A program made the position numbers and the translations under genes. Source: Ferdinandcohnia sp036965045 (GTDB taxonomy: Bacteria > Bacillota > Bacilli > Bacillales > Bacillaceae_L). Taken from it: 64,000 nt of DNA. A model generated the notes under the pieces. It was not told the origin of the DNA, made no database searches, and saw only the letters and a program-made list of their open reading frames with translations. Within the stretch, counting starts at the first letter, position 1. Every line of letters begins with the position of its first letter. The DNA lies in contig NZ_JBALOV010000017.1 in NCBI RefSeq assembly GCF_036965045.1, forward strand, positions 62,001 through 126,000, given 5' to 3'. Below, one piece after another: positions 1-8,269 of this stretch.

Positions 1-896
1 GCTTTGATGAAAAGATCGGAAACTTCAAACCCATTAAACTAAAAAAACTAGAGGATGGACCTGTTAGAGGGATTATCCGTGTCATTAGTGAATATGAAAA
101 ATCAACGCTCGTACAGGATTTTATTCTTTACAAACAGTTAAATAAAGTGGAAGTAAAGGTAAAAGTGAACTGGCAAGAAAAGTACAAAGCGTTAAAAATA
201 CAATTCCCTGTTACATTTAACCAAAGAAAAGCAACGTATGAAATCCCATTTGGCCAAATCACAAGAGAGGCGAATGGAGAAGAAGAACCAATGCAAAATT
301 GGGTCGATGTAACCGGTACAATTAATAAGCAAAAGCAAGATATTTATGGATTAAGCATTTTAAATGATGGTAAATATAGTGCAGATGTGACTGGAAATAC
401 GATTCATTTAACAGTGTTACGCAGCCCGATTTATGCTCATCATATTCCTTTCGTGCCGGATGTAGAGGATGATTACCCAATCATTGATCAAGGTATCAAA
501 ACGTTTACGTATACAATCTTACCTCATGAAAATGGCTTCGAGGAAGCGAATACCGTGCAGCATGCTTGGGAGTTGAATCAGAAGCCACAAGTAGTTGTGG
601 AAACCTATCATAAAGGGGCATTGCCGCAACAAGATAGTTTCATATCTATTGACCAACCAAATATTATTCTATCCTCAATGAAGCATGCAGAAGATGGGGA
701 TGGTGTAATCGTACGATTATACGAAACGAATCATCAAGATACTGTTTCTCATTTGGAGTTTCCGCTTTGGAAGCGAAATGTAACGTTAAACTTTGGAAGA
801 TCAGAAGTAAAAACAATCTTTATTCCTTTTGATGAAAGAAGTCCTGTTTTTGAAACAAATCTACTCGAGGATAAACTTGGTGAGGTACATGAGTAA
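1..896 (+). CDS. Alpha-mannosidase GH38, C-terminal part (5' end outside window)
   Basis: The reading frame is open from base 3, so this is the last 298 residues or so of a longer gene; the catalytic N-terminal domain lies upstream of the window. What is visible is the beta-sandwich C-terminal region of GH38 alpha-mannosidases (exo-hydrolysis of alpha-linked mannose, probably cytoplasmic). The identification rests on close alignment, with most residues the same or similar by eye, to the C-terminal part of the recognisable GH38 gene starting at 61613. Shared blocks include NWQE, TYEIPFG, NGEEEP, YGLSILND, LRSPIYAHH, IDQG and ETYHKG. The end overlaps the start of the FGGY kinase by 8 bases, which implies one operon and translational coupling. 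The family call is confident; linkage specificity cannot be read. Confidence 0.88.
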   Translation, partial: FDEKIGNFKPIKLKKLEDGPVRGIIRVISEYEKSTLVQDFILYKQLNKVEVKVKVNWQEKYKALKIQFPVTFNQRKATYEIPFGQITREANGEEEPMQNWVDVTGTINKQKQDIYGLSILNDGKYSADVTGNTIHLTVLRSPIYAHHIPFVPDVEDDYPIIDQGIKTFTYTILPHENGFEEANTVQHAWELNQKPQVVVETYHKGALPQQDSFISIDQPNIILSSMKHAEDGDGVIVRLYETNHQDTVSHLEFPLWKRNVTLNFGRSEVKTIFIPFDERSPVFETNLLEDKLGEVHE

Positions 897-2421
897 TTAT
901 TTAGGCATTGATCTCGGAACATCCTCTGTAAAGTGCTTAATAACGGATCATAAGGGACAAGTAGTAGCGAGCAGTGTGAGAACATATCAAGTTCTCACGC
1001 CTCAACCTATGTGGCATGAGCAAGATCCAAATGACTGGCTAGAGGCATTAAAGAAAGCGTTACGTGACATCGAAAAAGACGACAACCAAATTTTACAACA
1101 GGTTACATCTCTTGCTGTCACGGGACAAATGCATGGGATTGTTCCTGTTAATCACAATTTAGAACCGATCCATCATGCGATTATTTGGTCAGACCAGCGA
1201 AATAAGGAGGAATTAGCTCTTATTAAGGAAAGCTTATCATTAGAAAAATGGGTTGAACTAACGGGGAATCGCCCCAATATGAGCTTTACATTAGGGAAAA
1301 TCCTATGGTTTAAAAAGCATTTTCCTGAACTGTATAGGGACACATACAAATTCCTGCTTCCAAAAGACTTTATTCGCTTAAACTTAACTGGCGTACTAGA
1401 TACGGATGAATCAGATGCCTCCGCGACGTTAATGATGGATTTGAAAACGAAGGATTGGTCAACAGAAATTCTGGAACTATTCCAATTAGATCGGGATAAA
1501 CTTCCAAATATTGTACCTTCGACTCATGTATCAGGAACTGTGATAAAAGAAGTAAGTGCCCATTACTCGTTAAAGGAAGGAACACCTGTTATTTGCGGGT
1601 GTGGAGATGCTCAAGCACAAGCAATTGGAAACGGAATCGTAAATGAAAAAGCGTGGCTTTGTACGATTGGAACAAGTGGGCAGCTTTTTGTTAGTTCTGA
1701 TGAATTAAAAACGGTGAAAGACGGATCTGTTCATACATTAGCCCATGGCGATTCTGAGAAATATGTCATGATGGGCGCAACCTTATCAGCTGGGAATTCT
1801 TTTAAATGGTTTAAAGAAAAGGTGTTAGATAGTACCTATGATTTTGGATATTTATTAGATTTAGCAAGTGACATTGAACCTGGAGCGAAAAAACTCATAT
1901 TTTTGCCCTATTTAAATGGTGAACGAACTCCCCATATGGATGAAAATGCAAAAGGGACATTTATTGGATTAACATCGGAGCATACAAAAGCAGAAATGGC
2001 GCGCTCCATTGTTGAAGGCGTTTTATTTTCATTATATGAAGCGTATTGCCTGATTCAGCAAAGAATGGAATCTTCCCCAGATTATATTGTCTTAACCGGA
2101 GGAGCGGCAGAGCACCCTGTTTGGTTAACAACCGCAGCAAATCTCTTTAATCTGCCAATAGTAAGGAAAAACAGTAGAGGTGGAGGCGCTTATGGTGCAG
2201 CGATGCTTGCTGCAGTCGGAGTCAATGACTTTGCCAATTTAGATGACCTCTCCAAACAATGGGGATTACAAGAAATAGAGGAGGTTTTTCAACCTGATTC
2301 TACTAAACACTCCTCTTATAATCAGTTATTTTCCATCTATCAAAAATGCTATCAATCTTTAAAATCTATCTACGAGGAACTAGAACATTTTGGAGGTATC
2401 AGCAACGATGACAATGCGTAA
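889..2421 (+). CDS. xylB: FGGY-family sugar kinase, xylulokinase type
   Basis: Probable ATP-dependent kinase of a ketose such as D-xylulose. The protein is 510 residues from ATG 889, which follows GGTGAGG; an earlier in-frame start at 829 would lie deep inside the preceding gene. The N-terminal phosphate-binding loop reads GIDLGTSSVK. TGQMHG and WSDQR follow, as in xylulokinases. The C-terminal half has GCGDAQAQAIGNG, GTSG and LTGGAAEHPVW of the actin-like fold. Length is normal for the family. No xylose isomerase lies nearby, so the true substrate may be another ketose released in this locus. It overlaps the GH38 end by 8 bases and the GH32 start by 14, so the three genes look like one transcript. 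Confidence 0.8.
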   Translation: MSNYLGIDLGTSSVKCLITDHKGQVVASSVRTYQVLTPQPMWHEQDPNDWLEALKKALRDIEKDDNQILQQVTSLAVTGQMHGIVPVNHNLEPIHHAIIWSDQRNKEELALIKESLSLEKWVELTGNRPNMSFTLGKILWFKKHFPELYRDTYKFLLPKDFIRLNLTGVLDTDESDASATLMMDLKTKDWSTEILELFQLDRDKLPNIVPSTHVSGTVIKEVSAHYSLKEGTPVICGCGDAQAQAIGNGIVNEKAWLCTIGTSGQLFVSSDELKTVKDGSVHTLAHGDSEKYVMMGATLSAGNSFKWFKEKVLDSTYDFGYLLDLASDIEPGAKKLIFLPYLNGERTPHMDENAKGTFIGLTSEHTKAEMARSIVEGVLFSLYEAYCLIQQRMESSPDYIVLTGGAAEHPVWLTTAANLFNLPIVRKNSRGGGAYGAAMLAAVGVNDFANLDDLSKQWGLQEIEEVFQPDSTKHSSYNQLFSIYQKCYQSLKSIYEELEHFGGISNDDNA

Positions 2422-3868
2422 AACACACGAGCAACTTATAAAAGAAGCACATGAATTAAGTTTACGAGACGGAGAAAAGGGAAATAATAGCCCGCATCGT
2501 TTAGCTTTTCATTTGGACCCTCCATCGAACTGGATGAATGACCCAAATGGATTGGTTTATTTTAATGATGAGTATCATGTGTTTTATCAGTTTACTCCGG
2601 ATCAACCAGAAACCGGTTTGAAATTTTGGGGACATTTTAGAAGTAAAGACTTAATCAATTGGGAACTGCTGCCTCCTGCTATTGCCCCAGGTAATGAATA
2701 TGACCTAGATGGCTGTTGGTCAGGTTCCGCTGTTGCGAATCATGATGAGTTAACGTTAATCTACACAGGTCACGTTGATAATAAATCACCAAAAGAGGTC
2801 CAGTGTATTGCTACTAGTAAAGACGGGGTTCATTTTACAAAGCATGAAACAAACCCTGTCATTGCAGCACCACCTGCGGGCTTTTCAGAAGATTTCCGTG
2901 ATCCGAAAGTATGGAAGCATGACAACAGTTGGTACATGGTGGTTGGTAATGGTCAGGATGGGAATGGTCAAGTATTGCTTTACCAATCTTCTAATCTAGT
3001 AGATTGGACATATTTAGGGGTTATGGCTGAGGGGGATGGAAATCAAGGTTTTATGTGGGAGTGCCCAGATTTAGTCAACCTTGGTGAAAAGGATGTCCTT
3101 ATTCTATCACCAGAAGGTATGGACAATATTAAACATAAGAGTATCTATAAAGTCGGTAACATGAATTATGAAACAAATAAATTTGAAGAAGAGCAGATGG
3201 CGATGATTGATTATGGTTCTGACTTCTATGCTCCTCAAACCTTGAAGGATGGAAAAGGCAGGACGATTATGTTTGGCTGGATGAACCTATGGGAATCTAG
3301 CATGCCAACTCGAAAAGATAGCTTTGTAGGATCGCTGACCATACCGAGAGAACTAAAACTGAATGATGAAAATAAATTAATCCAAGTTCCAGTCGAAGAG
3401 TTAAAGCAATTACGTAAAAAGGAAAGGCATTATGATTTGGAGCTAAACGAGGAAATCATCCTTGATGACAAAATCGAAGTTGGGGAAATTGAAGCAACCT
3501 TCAAGATTTCGGGTGATTCACAGCGTTTCGGTCTAAAAGTAAGGTGCTCAGAAGATGAAGAAACAATTGTAGGAATTGATGCAGAACGCAGTGTGCTCTT
3601 CATTGATCGGACGAATGCTGGTGAGGGTGACACCTCAATGATGGAAGCGCCGATTACGTTGAAAAACAATCAAATTAACATGAGGTTGTTCATCGACCGT
3701 TCTTCTCTGGAGGTATTTGCTAACGATGGGGAAAAGGTCGTAACAACGAGGATTTATCCAAAGCAAACAAGCCAAGATGTGAAGCTATTCTCAGATAACG
3801 ACATAAACGTGGACCTAAACATCTATGAATTAGAGGATAAGATGACGAATAAAGAGGTTGTTTTGTAG
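2408..3868 (+). CDS. GH32 beta-fructosidase (sucrose / sucrose-6-phosphate hydrolase type)
   Basis: Intracellular beta-fructofuranosidase of 486 residues with no signal peptide. The start ATG 2408 lies 11 bases after GGAGG; an upstream TTG at 2390 overlaps that ribosome site and is less likely. The GH32 signature WMNDPNG has its nucleophile at Asp45. The transition-state stabiliser motif FRDPKVW and the acid/base motif WECPDL follow, then a C-terminal beta-sandwich ending in the SSLEVF element. It follows an FGGY kinase and precedes a repeat array. Substrate could be sucrose, sucrose-6-phosphate or a fructo-oligosaccharide; no PTS gene is adjacent, so an unphosphorylated substrate is plausible. 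Confidence 0.9.
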   Translation: MTMRKTHEQLIKEAHELSLRDGEKGNNSPHRLAFHLDPPSNWMNDPNGLVYFNDEYHVFYQFTPDQPETGLKFWGHFRSKDLINWELLPPAIAPGNEYDLDGCWSGSAVANHDELTLIYTGHVDNKSPKEVQCIATSKDGVHFTKHETNPVIAAPPAGFSEDFRDPKVWKHDNSWYMVVGNGQDGNGQVLLYQSSNLVDWTYLGVMAEGDGNQGFMWECPDLVNLGEKDVLILSPEGMDNIKHKSIYKVGNMNYETNKFEEEQMAMIDYGSDFYAPQTLKDGKGRTIMFGWMNLWESSMPTRKDSFVGSLTIPRELKLNDENKLIQVPVEELKQLRKKERHYDLELNEEIILDDKIEVGEIEATFKISGDSQRFGLKVRCSEDEETIVGIDAERSVLFIDRTNAGEGDTSMMEAPITLKNNQINMRLFIDRSSLEVFANDGEKVVTTRIYPKQTSQDVKLFSDNDINVDLNIYELEDKMTNKEVVL

Positions 3869-3977
3869 AAAGTAACATGATGAGCTCAGGGGGCTAATCA
3901 GGAATTCCGCCCTTGTATTAAAATCTAGAATCTTTGCAGAGTGGACCTTTTTGGTAAGGCATTGAAATCGAGGTCGT

Positions 3978-4330
3978 AATGTCCTTCATAAGCTCGATGA
4001 AGGACAAAACGGATCGAAATCGCGATCCAAATGTTCTTCATAAGCTCGATGAAGTACAAAACGGATCGAATTCGCGGTCGAAATGTCTTTCATAAGCTAG
4101 ATGAAGGACAAAACGACTCGAAATCGAGTTCGAAATNNNNNNNNNNNNNNNNNNNNNNNNNNNNNNNNNNNNNNNNNNNNNNNNNNNNNNNNNNNNNNNN
4201 NNNNNNNNNNNNNNNNNNNNNNNNNNAAATCGAGTTCGAAATGTCCTTCATAAGCTCGATGATGGGCAAAACCGATAGAAATCGAGGTCTGAAAGTCCTT
4301 CATAAGATCGATGAAGGACAAAACGGATTG
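3978..4330 (+). repeat. 52-bp tandem hairpin repeat array (five visible units plus gap)
   Basis: Unit starts (GTCCTTCATA or close variants) fall at 3981, 4033, 4085, 4243 and 4295, a strict 52-bp step wherever sequence is known. The 158 bases between the third and fourth unit are about three periods, so two further units probably sit in the N gap. Each unit carries an inverted repeat, GTCCTTCAT then AAGCTCG then ATGAAGGAC, with 9-bp arms in the best copy. The arms are joined by degenerate GATCGAAATCG-type linkers. Open frames across it are only read-through of the repeat. The array lies between the GH32 and SIS genes. Confidence 0.9.
4137..4226. other. Assembly gap of 90 N inside the 52-bp repeat array
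   Basis: Ninety consecutive undetermined bases. The flanks on both sides are the same repeat (aaatcgagttcgaaat), as expected when an assembler fails in a tandem array. The true number of repeat units is therefore unknown. Confidence 0.97.
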
Positions 4331-4381
4331 GAACACTTGATAGATTGTTAAATTTGAACTGAAAGAGATGAGGCTGTTACT

Positions 4382-5011
4382 ATGACGAAACATTATTTAG
4401 AGCAACTAACGAATCATTATCCTGAATTACAGTCCTGTATTGATGATGTTGAAAAGGCATATGAAACAATCAAAGAAAGTTATGAAAACAACGGAAAACT
4501 ACTAATAGCTGGTAATGGTGGAAGTGCAGCTGACTGTGAACATATAGTTGGGGAACTAATGAAAGGATTTGTTTCTTCAAGAAAATTACCAGATGAGGAA
4601 ATTGAGCGTTTAAACAAAGCCGGAGATGATGGCTCAATCGGACAGCACCTGCAAGGGGCCTTGCCAGCAATCTCGCTCGTAAGTCATTCTGCATTAATGA
4701 CTGCTTTTTCGAATGATGTAGCACCAGAACTAGTTTTTGCGCAACAAGTGTATGGCTATGGAAATGAGAATGATATATTTTTAGGCATTAGTACGTCAGG
4801 AAACTCAAAAAATATTATTCAAGCGGCAATTGTCGCAAAGGCAAAGGGATTGAAAACCATTTGTTTAACTGGAAAAACAGGGGGCCGGTTAAATGACATT
4901 TGCGATGTAACCATACGAGTTCCGTATGAGGAAACGTACCGAATTCAGGAGCGTCATTTACCTGTTTACCATACGCTTTGTTTAATGTTGGAGGAGGAAT
5001 TCTTCGGATGA
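4382..5011 (+). CDS. SIS-domain sugar phosphate isomerase, GmhA/DiaA-like
   Basis: A 209-residue single-domain SIS protein resembling sedoheptulose-7-phosphate isomerase (GmhA) and DiaA. The phosphosugar-binding elements are AGNGGSAADCEHIVGEL near residues 43-59 and STSGNSKNI near 138-146. The C-terminal EERHLPVYHTLC-like helix is typical of the group (here QERHLPVYHTLC). It is translationally coupled to the ROK kinase through an ATGA overlap, so the pair probably handles one phosphosugar. A role in heptose synthesis is unlikely in this catabolic setting; isomerisation of a hexose phosphate is inferred. A 52-bp repeat array separates it from the GH32 gene, so co-transcription with that gene is uncertain. 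Confidence 0.8.
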   Translation: MTKHYLEQLTNHYPELQSCIDDVEKAYETIKESYENNGKLLIAGNGGSAADCEHIVGELMKGFVSSRKLPDEEIERLNKAGDDGSIGQHLQGALPAISLVSHSALMTAFSNDVAPELVFAQQVYGYGNENDIFLGISTSGNSKNIIQAAIVAKAKGLKTICLTGKTGGRLNDICDVTIRVPYEETYRIQERHLPVYHTLCLMLEEEFFG

Positions 5012-5988
5012 AGAAGGTACTAGCTGGGTTTGATATCGGTGGAACCAAATGTGCCGTTGTATTAGGGGAAGAAGGGCAAGATCAAACCATTCAAGTATTG
5101 GAACGTCGTGCATTTCCAACCCCTACCAATCCACATGATGCAATCAATAAATTAATGAATGAGTTATCATCTATGATCGAAGAGAAGAAGTTGTCACTAG
5201 AATCAATCGGAATTAGTTGTGGTGGGCCATTAGATAGTATAAGGGGTCTTATTCTATCTCCCCCCAATCTACCAAATTGGGATCATATTGATATTTTTAC
5301 GCCTATCAAGGAAAACTTCAATGTACCTGTTGCCATGCAGAATGATGCAAATGCATGTGCACTGGCTGAATGGCAATGGGGTGCAGGGGTAGGTTGTCAA
5401 AATCTCGTTTTCTTAACATTTGGAACAGGAATGGGTGCCGGACTCATTTTAAATGGCCAGTTGTATTCAGGAACGAATGATATGGCTGGTGAGGTTGGTC
5501 ATATTCGGTTAGAGGATGACGGACCGGTTGGCTTTGGAAAAGAGGGTTCCTTCGAAGGCTTTTGTAGTGGAGGGGGAATTGCACGTCTCGCACAAACCAT
5601 GGTAAAGGAACAATTGGAAGCTGGGAATTCGACGATTATATGCTCTGATGTACATGAACTTGAAAAGGTAACTGCAAAATCCGTTGCTGAAGCGGCTTTA
5701 CAGGGTGATGAGCTTGCAATTGAAATTTATCGAATCGTTGGTACGAAATTAGGTAAAGGAATTAGTATTTTATTAGATATATTAAATCCTGAAAAAGTGA
5801 TTATTGGAAGTATATACGCTCGGCAGGAAGGGCTGTTGAGGTATTTTATGTTAGAAGAAATTAATAAAGAAGCGTTACCACATACCATTCAAGCTTGTTC
5901 CATTGAACCAGCAAAACTTCAAGAATCTGTAGGGGACCTAGCTTCCCTGTCCGTTGCTAAATACGCATTAAACGGCGAAGAATTTTAA
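5008..5988 (+). CDS. ROK-family sugar kinase with atypical zinc site
   Basis: Probable ATP-dependent hexose or N-acetylhexosamine kinase, 326 residues. ATG 5008 overlaps the SIS stop codon as ATGA and has GGAGGAGG upstream; the frame is open further back but with no ribosome site. ROK features are DIGGTKCAVVL at the N terminus (ATP loop), a QNDANACALAEW block with the catalytic Asp, GTGMGAGLI and GEVGHI. The usual zinc motif CxCGxxGC is degenerate: the sequence reads GFGKEGSFEGFCSG, so most of the cysteines are missing while the Glu and the His of GEVGH remain. Free GlcNAc or mannose released by the hydrolases would need such a kinase. It may be the last gene before the terminator at 6037. 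Confidence 0.85.
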   Translation: MKKVLAGFDIGGTKCAVVLGEEGQDQTIQVLERRAFPTPTNPHDAINKLMNELSSMIEEKKLSLESIGISCGGPLDSIRGLILSPPNLPNWDHIDIFTPIKENFNVPVAMQNDANACALAEWQWGAGVGCQNLVFLTFGTGMGAGLILNGQLYSGTNDMAGEVGHIRLEDDGPVGFGKEGSFEGFCSGGGIARLAQTMVKEQLEAGNSTIICSDVHELEKVTAKSVAEAALQGDELAIEIYRIVGTKLGKGISILLDILNPEKVIIGSIYARQEGLLRYFMLEEINKEALPHTIQACSIEPAKLQESVGDLASLSVAKYALNGEEF

Positions 5989-6036
5989 TGGAGTGACTAA
6001 GATTTGTGGTTTAAATGAAATATTATATTAAAAAAT

Positions 6037-6080
6037 GAAATCCCGACCATACAGTAATCTGTACTAATCGGGGTTTTTTT
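6037..6080 (+). terminator. Rho-independent terminator after the ROK kinase
   Basis: AAATCCCGA pairs with TCGGGGTTT, with an inner ACAG/CTGT stem, and is followed by a run of seven T. It closes the first operon. The next 330 bases (6081-6411) are A+T-rich and hold no recognisable gene. Confidence 0.8.
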
Positions 6081-6411
6081 ACGAATGTCGATTTCAAGCA
6101 AGCGTTTGTTTGAATGGATCTTATGGAGGAATATGGGTTTATAAGATAAACTGTTGCATTTTGGATTAAGTATTCTGCAATACCAAGCTAGAAGATTACA
6201 TTAGCATTTTAATGTTGGAAATGTTGTTACTCTATAACTTACTCTCTTTACTCAATCTTATGGATAATATTCAAGGAACCTACCCTAATTCTAGAAAAGT
6301 TTCCAGAAATACCTCGAAAGGAAAGGTGTTGAATTTAAAGAGACCTCAATGAAAAAACAATGTAATTTCGGACATTAGGAATAAAGTAATGGTAAATTCG
6401 AAAAAAATAAA

Positions 6412-6425
6412 TGAAAGCGTTGTCA
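6412..6425 (+). promoter_or_regulatory. cre site (CcpA) overlapping the nagB promoter
   Basis: TGAAAGCGTTGTCA matches the cre consensus TGWAANCGNTNWCA at every position. It covers the -35 hexamer, the arrangement expected for catabolite repression by CcpA. Confidence 0.82.
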
Positions 6426-6448
6426 AACTTTTATGATTGTGCTAATAT
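6420..6448 (+). promoter_or_regulatory. Sigma-A promoter of the nagB-ABC operon
   Basis: TTGTCA (6420-6425), a 17-base spacer and TAATAT (6443-6448). It lies about 70 bases upstream of nagB, overlaps the cre site and is followed by the operator at 6484. Confidence 0.75.
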
Positions 6449-6483
6449 TTAATCAATATTTAGAGAATTATCAATATTCAAAA

Positions 6484-6495
6484 GAAATCGATTTC
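6484..6495. promoter_or_regulatory. LacI-type operator, copy 1 (GAAATCGATTTC)
   Basis: A perfect 12-bp palindrome with a central CG, about 40 bases downstream of the -10 box and just before the nagB ribosome site. The same palindrome recurs at 7281, within the same operon. It is the likely target of the LacI protein encoded at 10565. Confidence 0.65.
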
Positions 6496-6517
6496 CAAAA
6501 AGGATGGAGGAAGTATA

Positions 6518-7270
6518 ATGAATGTGAAAATAGTAGAAACTCCTGAGAAACTTGGGAAAGAGGCTGCAGTTCTAGCTGCAAAAGTGCTAAATAGAGCTAT
6601 ACAAAGTAAGGGCAGAGCCAGGCTTGTACTCTCTACCGGTGCATCCCAATTTGAAACCATCAATCATCTTATAAGGATGGAGGTTGATTGGAGTAAGGTA
6701 GAAATGTTCCATCTCGATGAATACGTGAACCTGCCTGAATCCCATAAAGCTAGCTTCAGAAAGTATCTGAAAGAAAGATTTGTAGATTTTGTTTCTTTAA
6801 AGAAAGCCCATTTTGTAGATGGAGAAGGCGATTATCAAAAAACAGTGAAAGAATTATCCAAAGAAATAAGTAAAGAGCCAATTGACCTAGGATTAATTGG
6901 AATTGGTGAAAATGCCCATATTGCTTTTAATGATCCTCCAGCTGATTTTGACACAAAGGAACCCTACATAATTGTGAATTTAGATGACGGTTGTAAAGCA
7001 CAGCAAGTAAGAGAAGGATGGTTTGAGTCTGTAGAAAAAGTACCAAATCAAGCCATTTCGATGTCAGTTCATCAAATTATGAGTTGTAAAGCTATCATCT
7101 CCTGTGTACCTCACAAAGTTAAGGCACAAGCAATTAAAGATGTTTTTGAAAAAGAAGTCACCAATATGATACCCGCAACCATTCTTAAAACCCACCCAGA
7201 CATTACTCTATTCTTAGACGAACAATCATCTTCAGAACTTAACAAGAAATGCCTAAAACAATACCAATAA
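6518..7270 (+). CDS. nagB: Glucosamine-6-phosphate deaminase
   Basis: Converts glucosamine-6-phosphate to fructose-6-phosphate and ammonia in the cytoplasm. The 250-residue length is normal for the family. STGASQF is the phosphate-binding loop, FHLDEYV carries the Asp-Glu region, and GIGENAHIAFNDP is the catalytic stretch with the ring-opening His. The usual GxGxDGH is altered to GENAH here. ATG 6518 follows GGATGGAGG. First gene of an operon with an ABC importer, a LacI regulator and nagA, under a cre-overlapped promoter and a LacI operator. Together with NagA it turns GlcNAc-6-phosphate into a glycolytic intermediate. Confidence 0.92.
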   Translation: MNVKIVETPEKLGKEAAVLAAKVLNRAIQSKGRARLVLSTGASQFETINHLIRMEVDWSKVEMFHLDEYVNLPESHKASFRKYLKERFVDFVSLKKAHFVDGEGDYQKTVKELSKEISKEPIDLGLIGIGENAHIAFNDPPADFDTKEPYIIVNLDDGCKAQQVREGWFESVEKVPNQAISMSVHQIMSCKAIISCVPHKVKAQAIKDVFEKEVTNMIPATILKTHPDITLFLDEQSSSELNKKCLKQYQ

Positions 7271-7280
7271 CTATTTTTGC

Positions 7281-7294
7281 AGAAATCGATTTCT
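7281..7294. promoter_or_regulatory. LacI-type operator, copy 2 (AGAAATCGATTTCT)
   Basis: A 14-bp perfect palindrome containing the same core as the site at 6484, placed in the 44-base gap between nagB and the first permease. It could be an auxiliary site for looping or an internal roadblock. Confidence 0.62.
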
Positions 7295-7314
7295 ATATGT
7301 AGGGAGGCATGCTT

Positions 7315-8253
7315 ATGGAAAGCCAGCCGATGCTAGAAAACAAGGTAGTAAAACCTAAAAAGAGTAGAACTATGAACCAGAAAAAAAGAATTTATGGCAT
7401 CCTTTTTATTCTTCCTTCTTTCTTATTTATCTTTTCATTTATGGTTTATCCACTCATCTACTCGTTTTATATGAGTTTACATGATTACAATTTTGTATAT
7501 GATGCAAAGCCAACATTTATTGGTCTGGAAAACTATATTGACGCTCTAAAAGACAAAAACTTTATCGTTTCCTTAAAAAATACATTTGTGTTTGGAATAT
7601 CCTATTTTGTGCTTGTAATGGTGATCTCTTTAACATTAGCCTTACTCATATTCCATACGAAGCGATTCAATAATTTTCTTAGTACGATTATCTTTTTACC
7701 CATTGTGGTTCCTGTTTCTTTATCTGCCCTTGTATTTTTATGGATTCTACAAGAAAACTATGGTCTTTTAAACCATGTATTAGGTGACATTTTAAATATG
7801 CCATTTTTGACTTATGCCTGGTTGAACAATGGGGATACAGCAATGGCAAGTATCATTGGTGTTAGCCTTTGGGCCACAATCGGATTTGAAACCATTCTAT
7901 TCCTAGGAGGATTGCAATCGATTCCTAAGGATATCCTTGAGGCCGCAGAGGTTGACGGAGCTAGTGGGATAAAGAGAATCTTCTATATTATTCTCCCGAA
8001 CTTAAAGGAGACCTATATTTTAACAGGAATCTGGGCAATTCTACATGGCTTAAAGGCGTTTGTAGAACCGATGGTCATGACGGATGGTGGGCCTGGTAAT
8101 TCAACACTTGTACTCTATCAAGAAATTTACTATACAGCCTTTACGTATTTTGATATGGGCTATGCTTCAGCGATGGCTTATATCCTTGGAACATTAGCAC
8201 TAATCTTCTCGTTGTTTAATTTCTATATTAACCGTACGAAAGAAAAGGTGTAA
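7315..8253 (+). CDS. Sugar ABC importer permease, CUT1 MalF/UgpA type
   Basis: Integral membrane subunit of a CUT1 oligosaccharide importer, 312 residues from ATG 7315. That start sits 7 bases after AGGGAGG; the ATG at 7309 is too close to it. Six or so hydrophobic helices begin at GILFILPSFLFIFSF. The cytoplasmic EAA loop that contacts the ATPase is EAAEVDGASGIKRIF. It partners the permease at 8270 and the lipoprotein at 9163. No ATPase gene is present, so a shared MsmX-type ATPase encoded elsewhere is inferred. By operon context the substrate is probably a GlcNAc-containing oligosaccharide. Confidence 0.9.
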   Translation: MESQPMLENKVVKPKKSRTMNQKKRIYGILFILPSFLFIFSFMVYPLIYSFYMSLHDYNFVYDAKPTFIGLENYIDALKDKNFIVSLKNTFVFGISYFVLVMVISLTLALLIFHTKRFNNFLSTIIFLPIVVPVSLSALVFLWILQENYGLLNHVLGDILNMPFLTYAWLNNGDTAMASIIGVSLWATIGFETILFLGGLQSIPKDILEAAEVDGASGIKRIFYIILPNLKETYILTGIWAILHGLKAFVEPMVMTDGGPGNSTLVLYQEIYYTAFTYFDMGYASAMAYILGTLALIFSLFNFYINRTKEKV

Positions 8254-8269
8254 TGAAGGGGGGAATATG

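Noticed and set aside
4031..4351. Open frame of about 106 codons across the repeat array and N gap
   Set aside because: It is read-through of the 52-bp repeats, includes undetermined bases, and has no ribosome site or recognisable protein.
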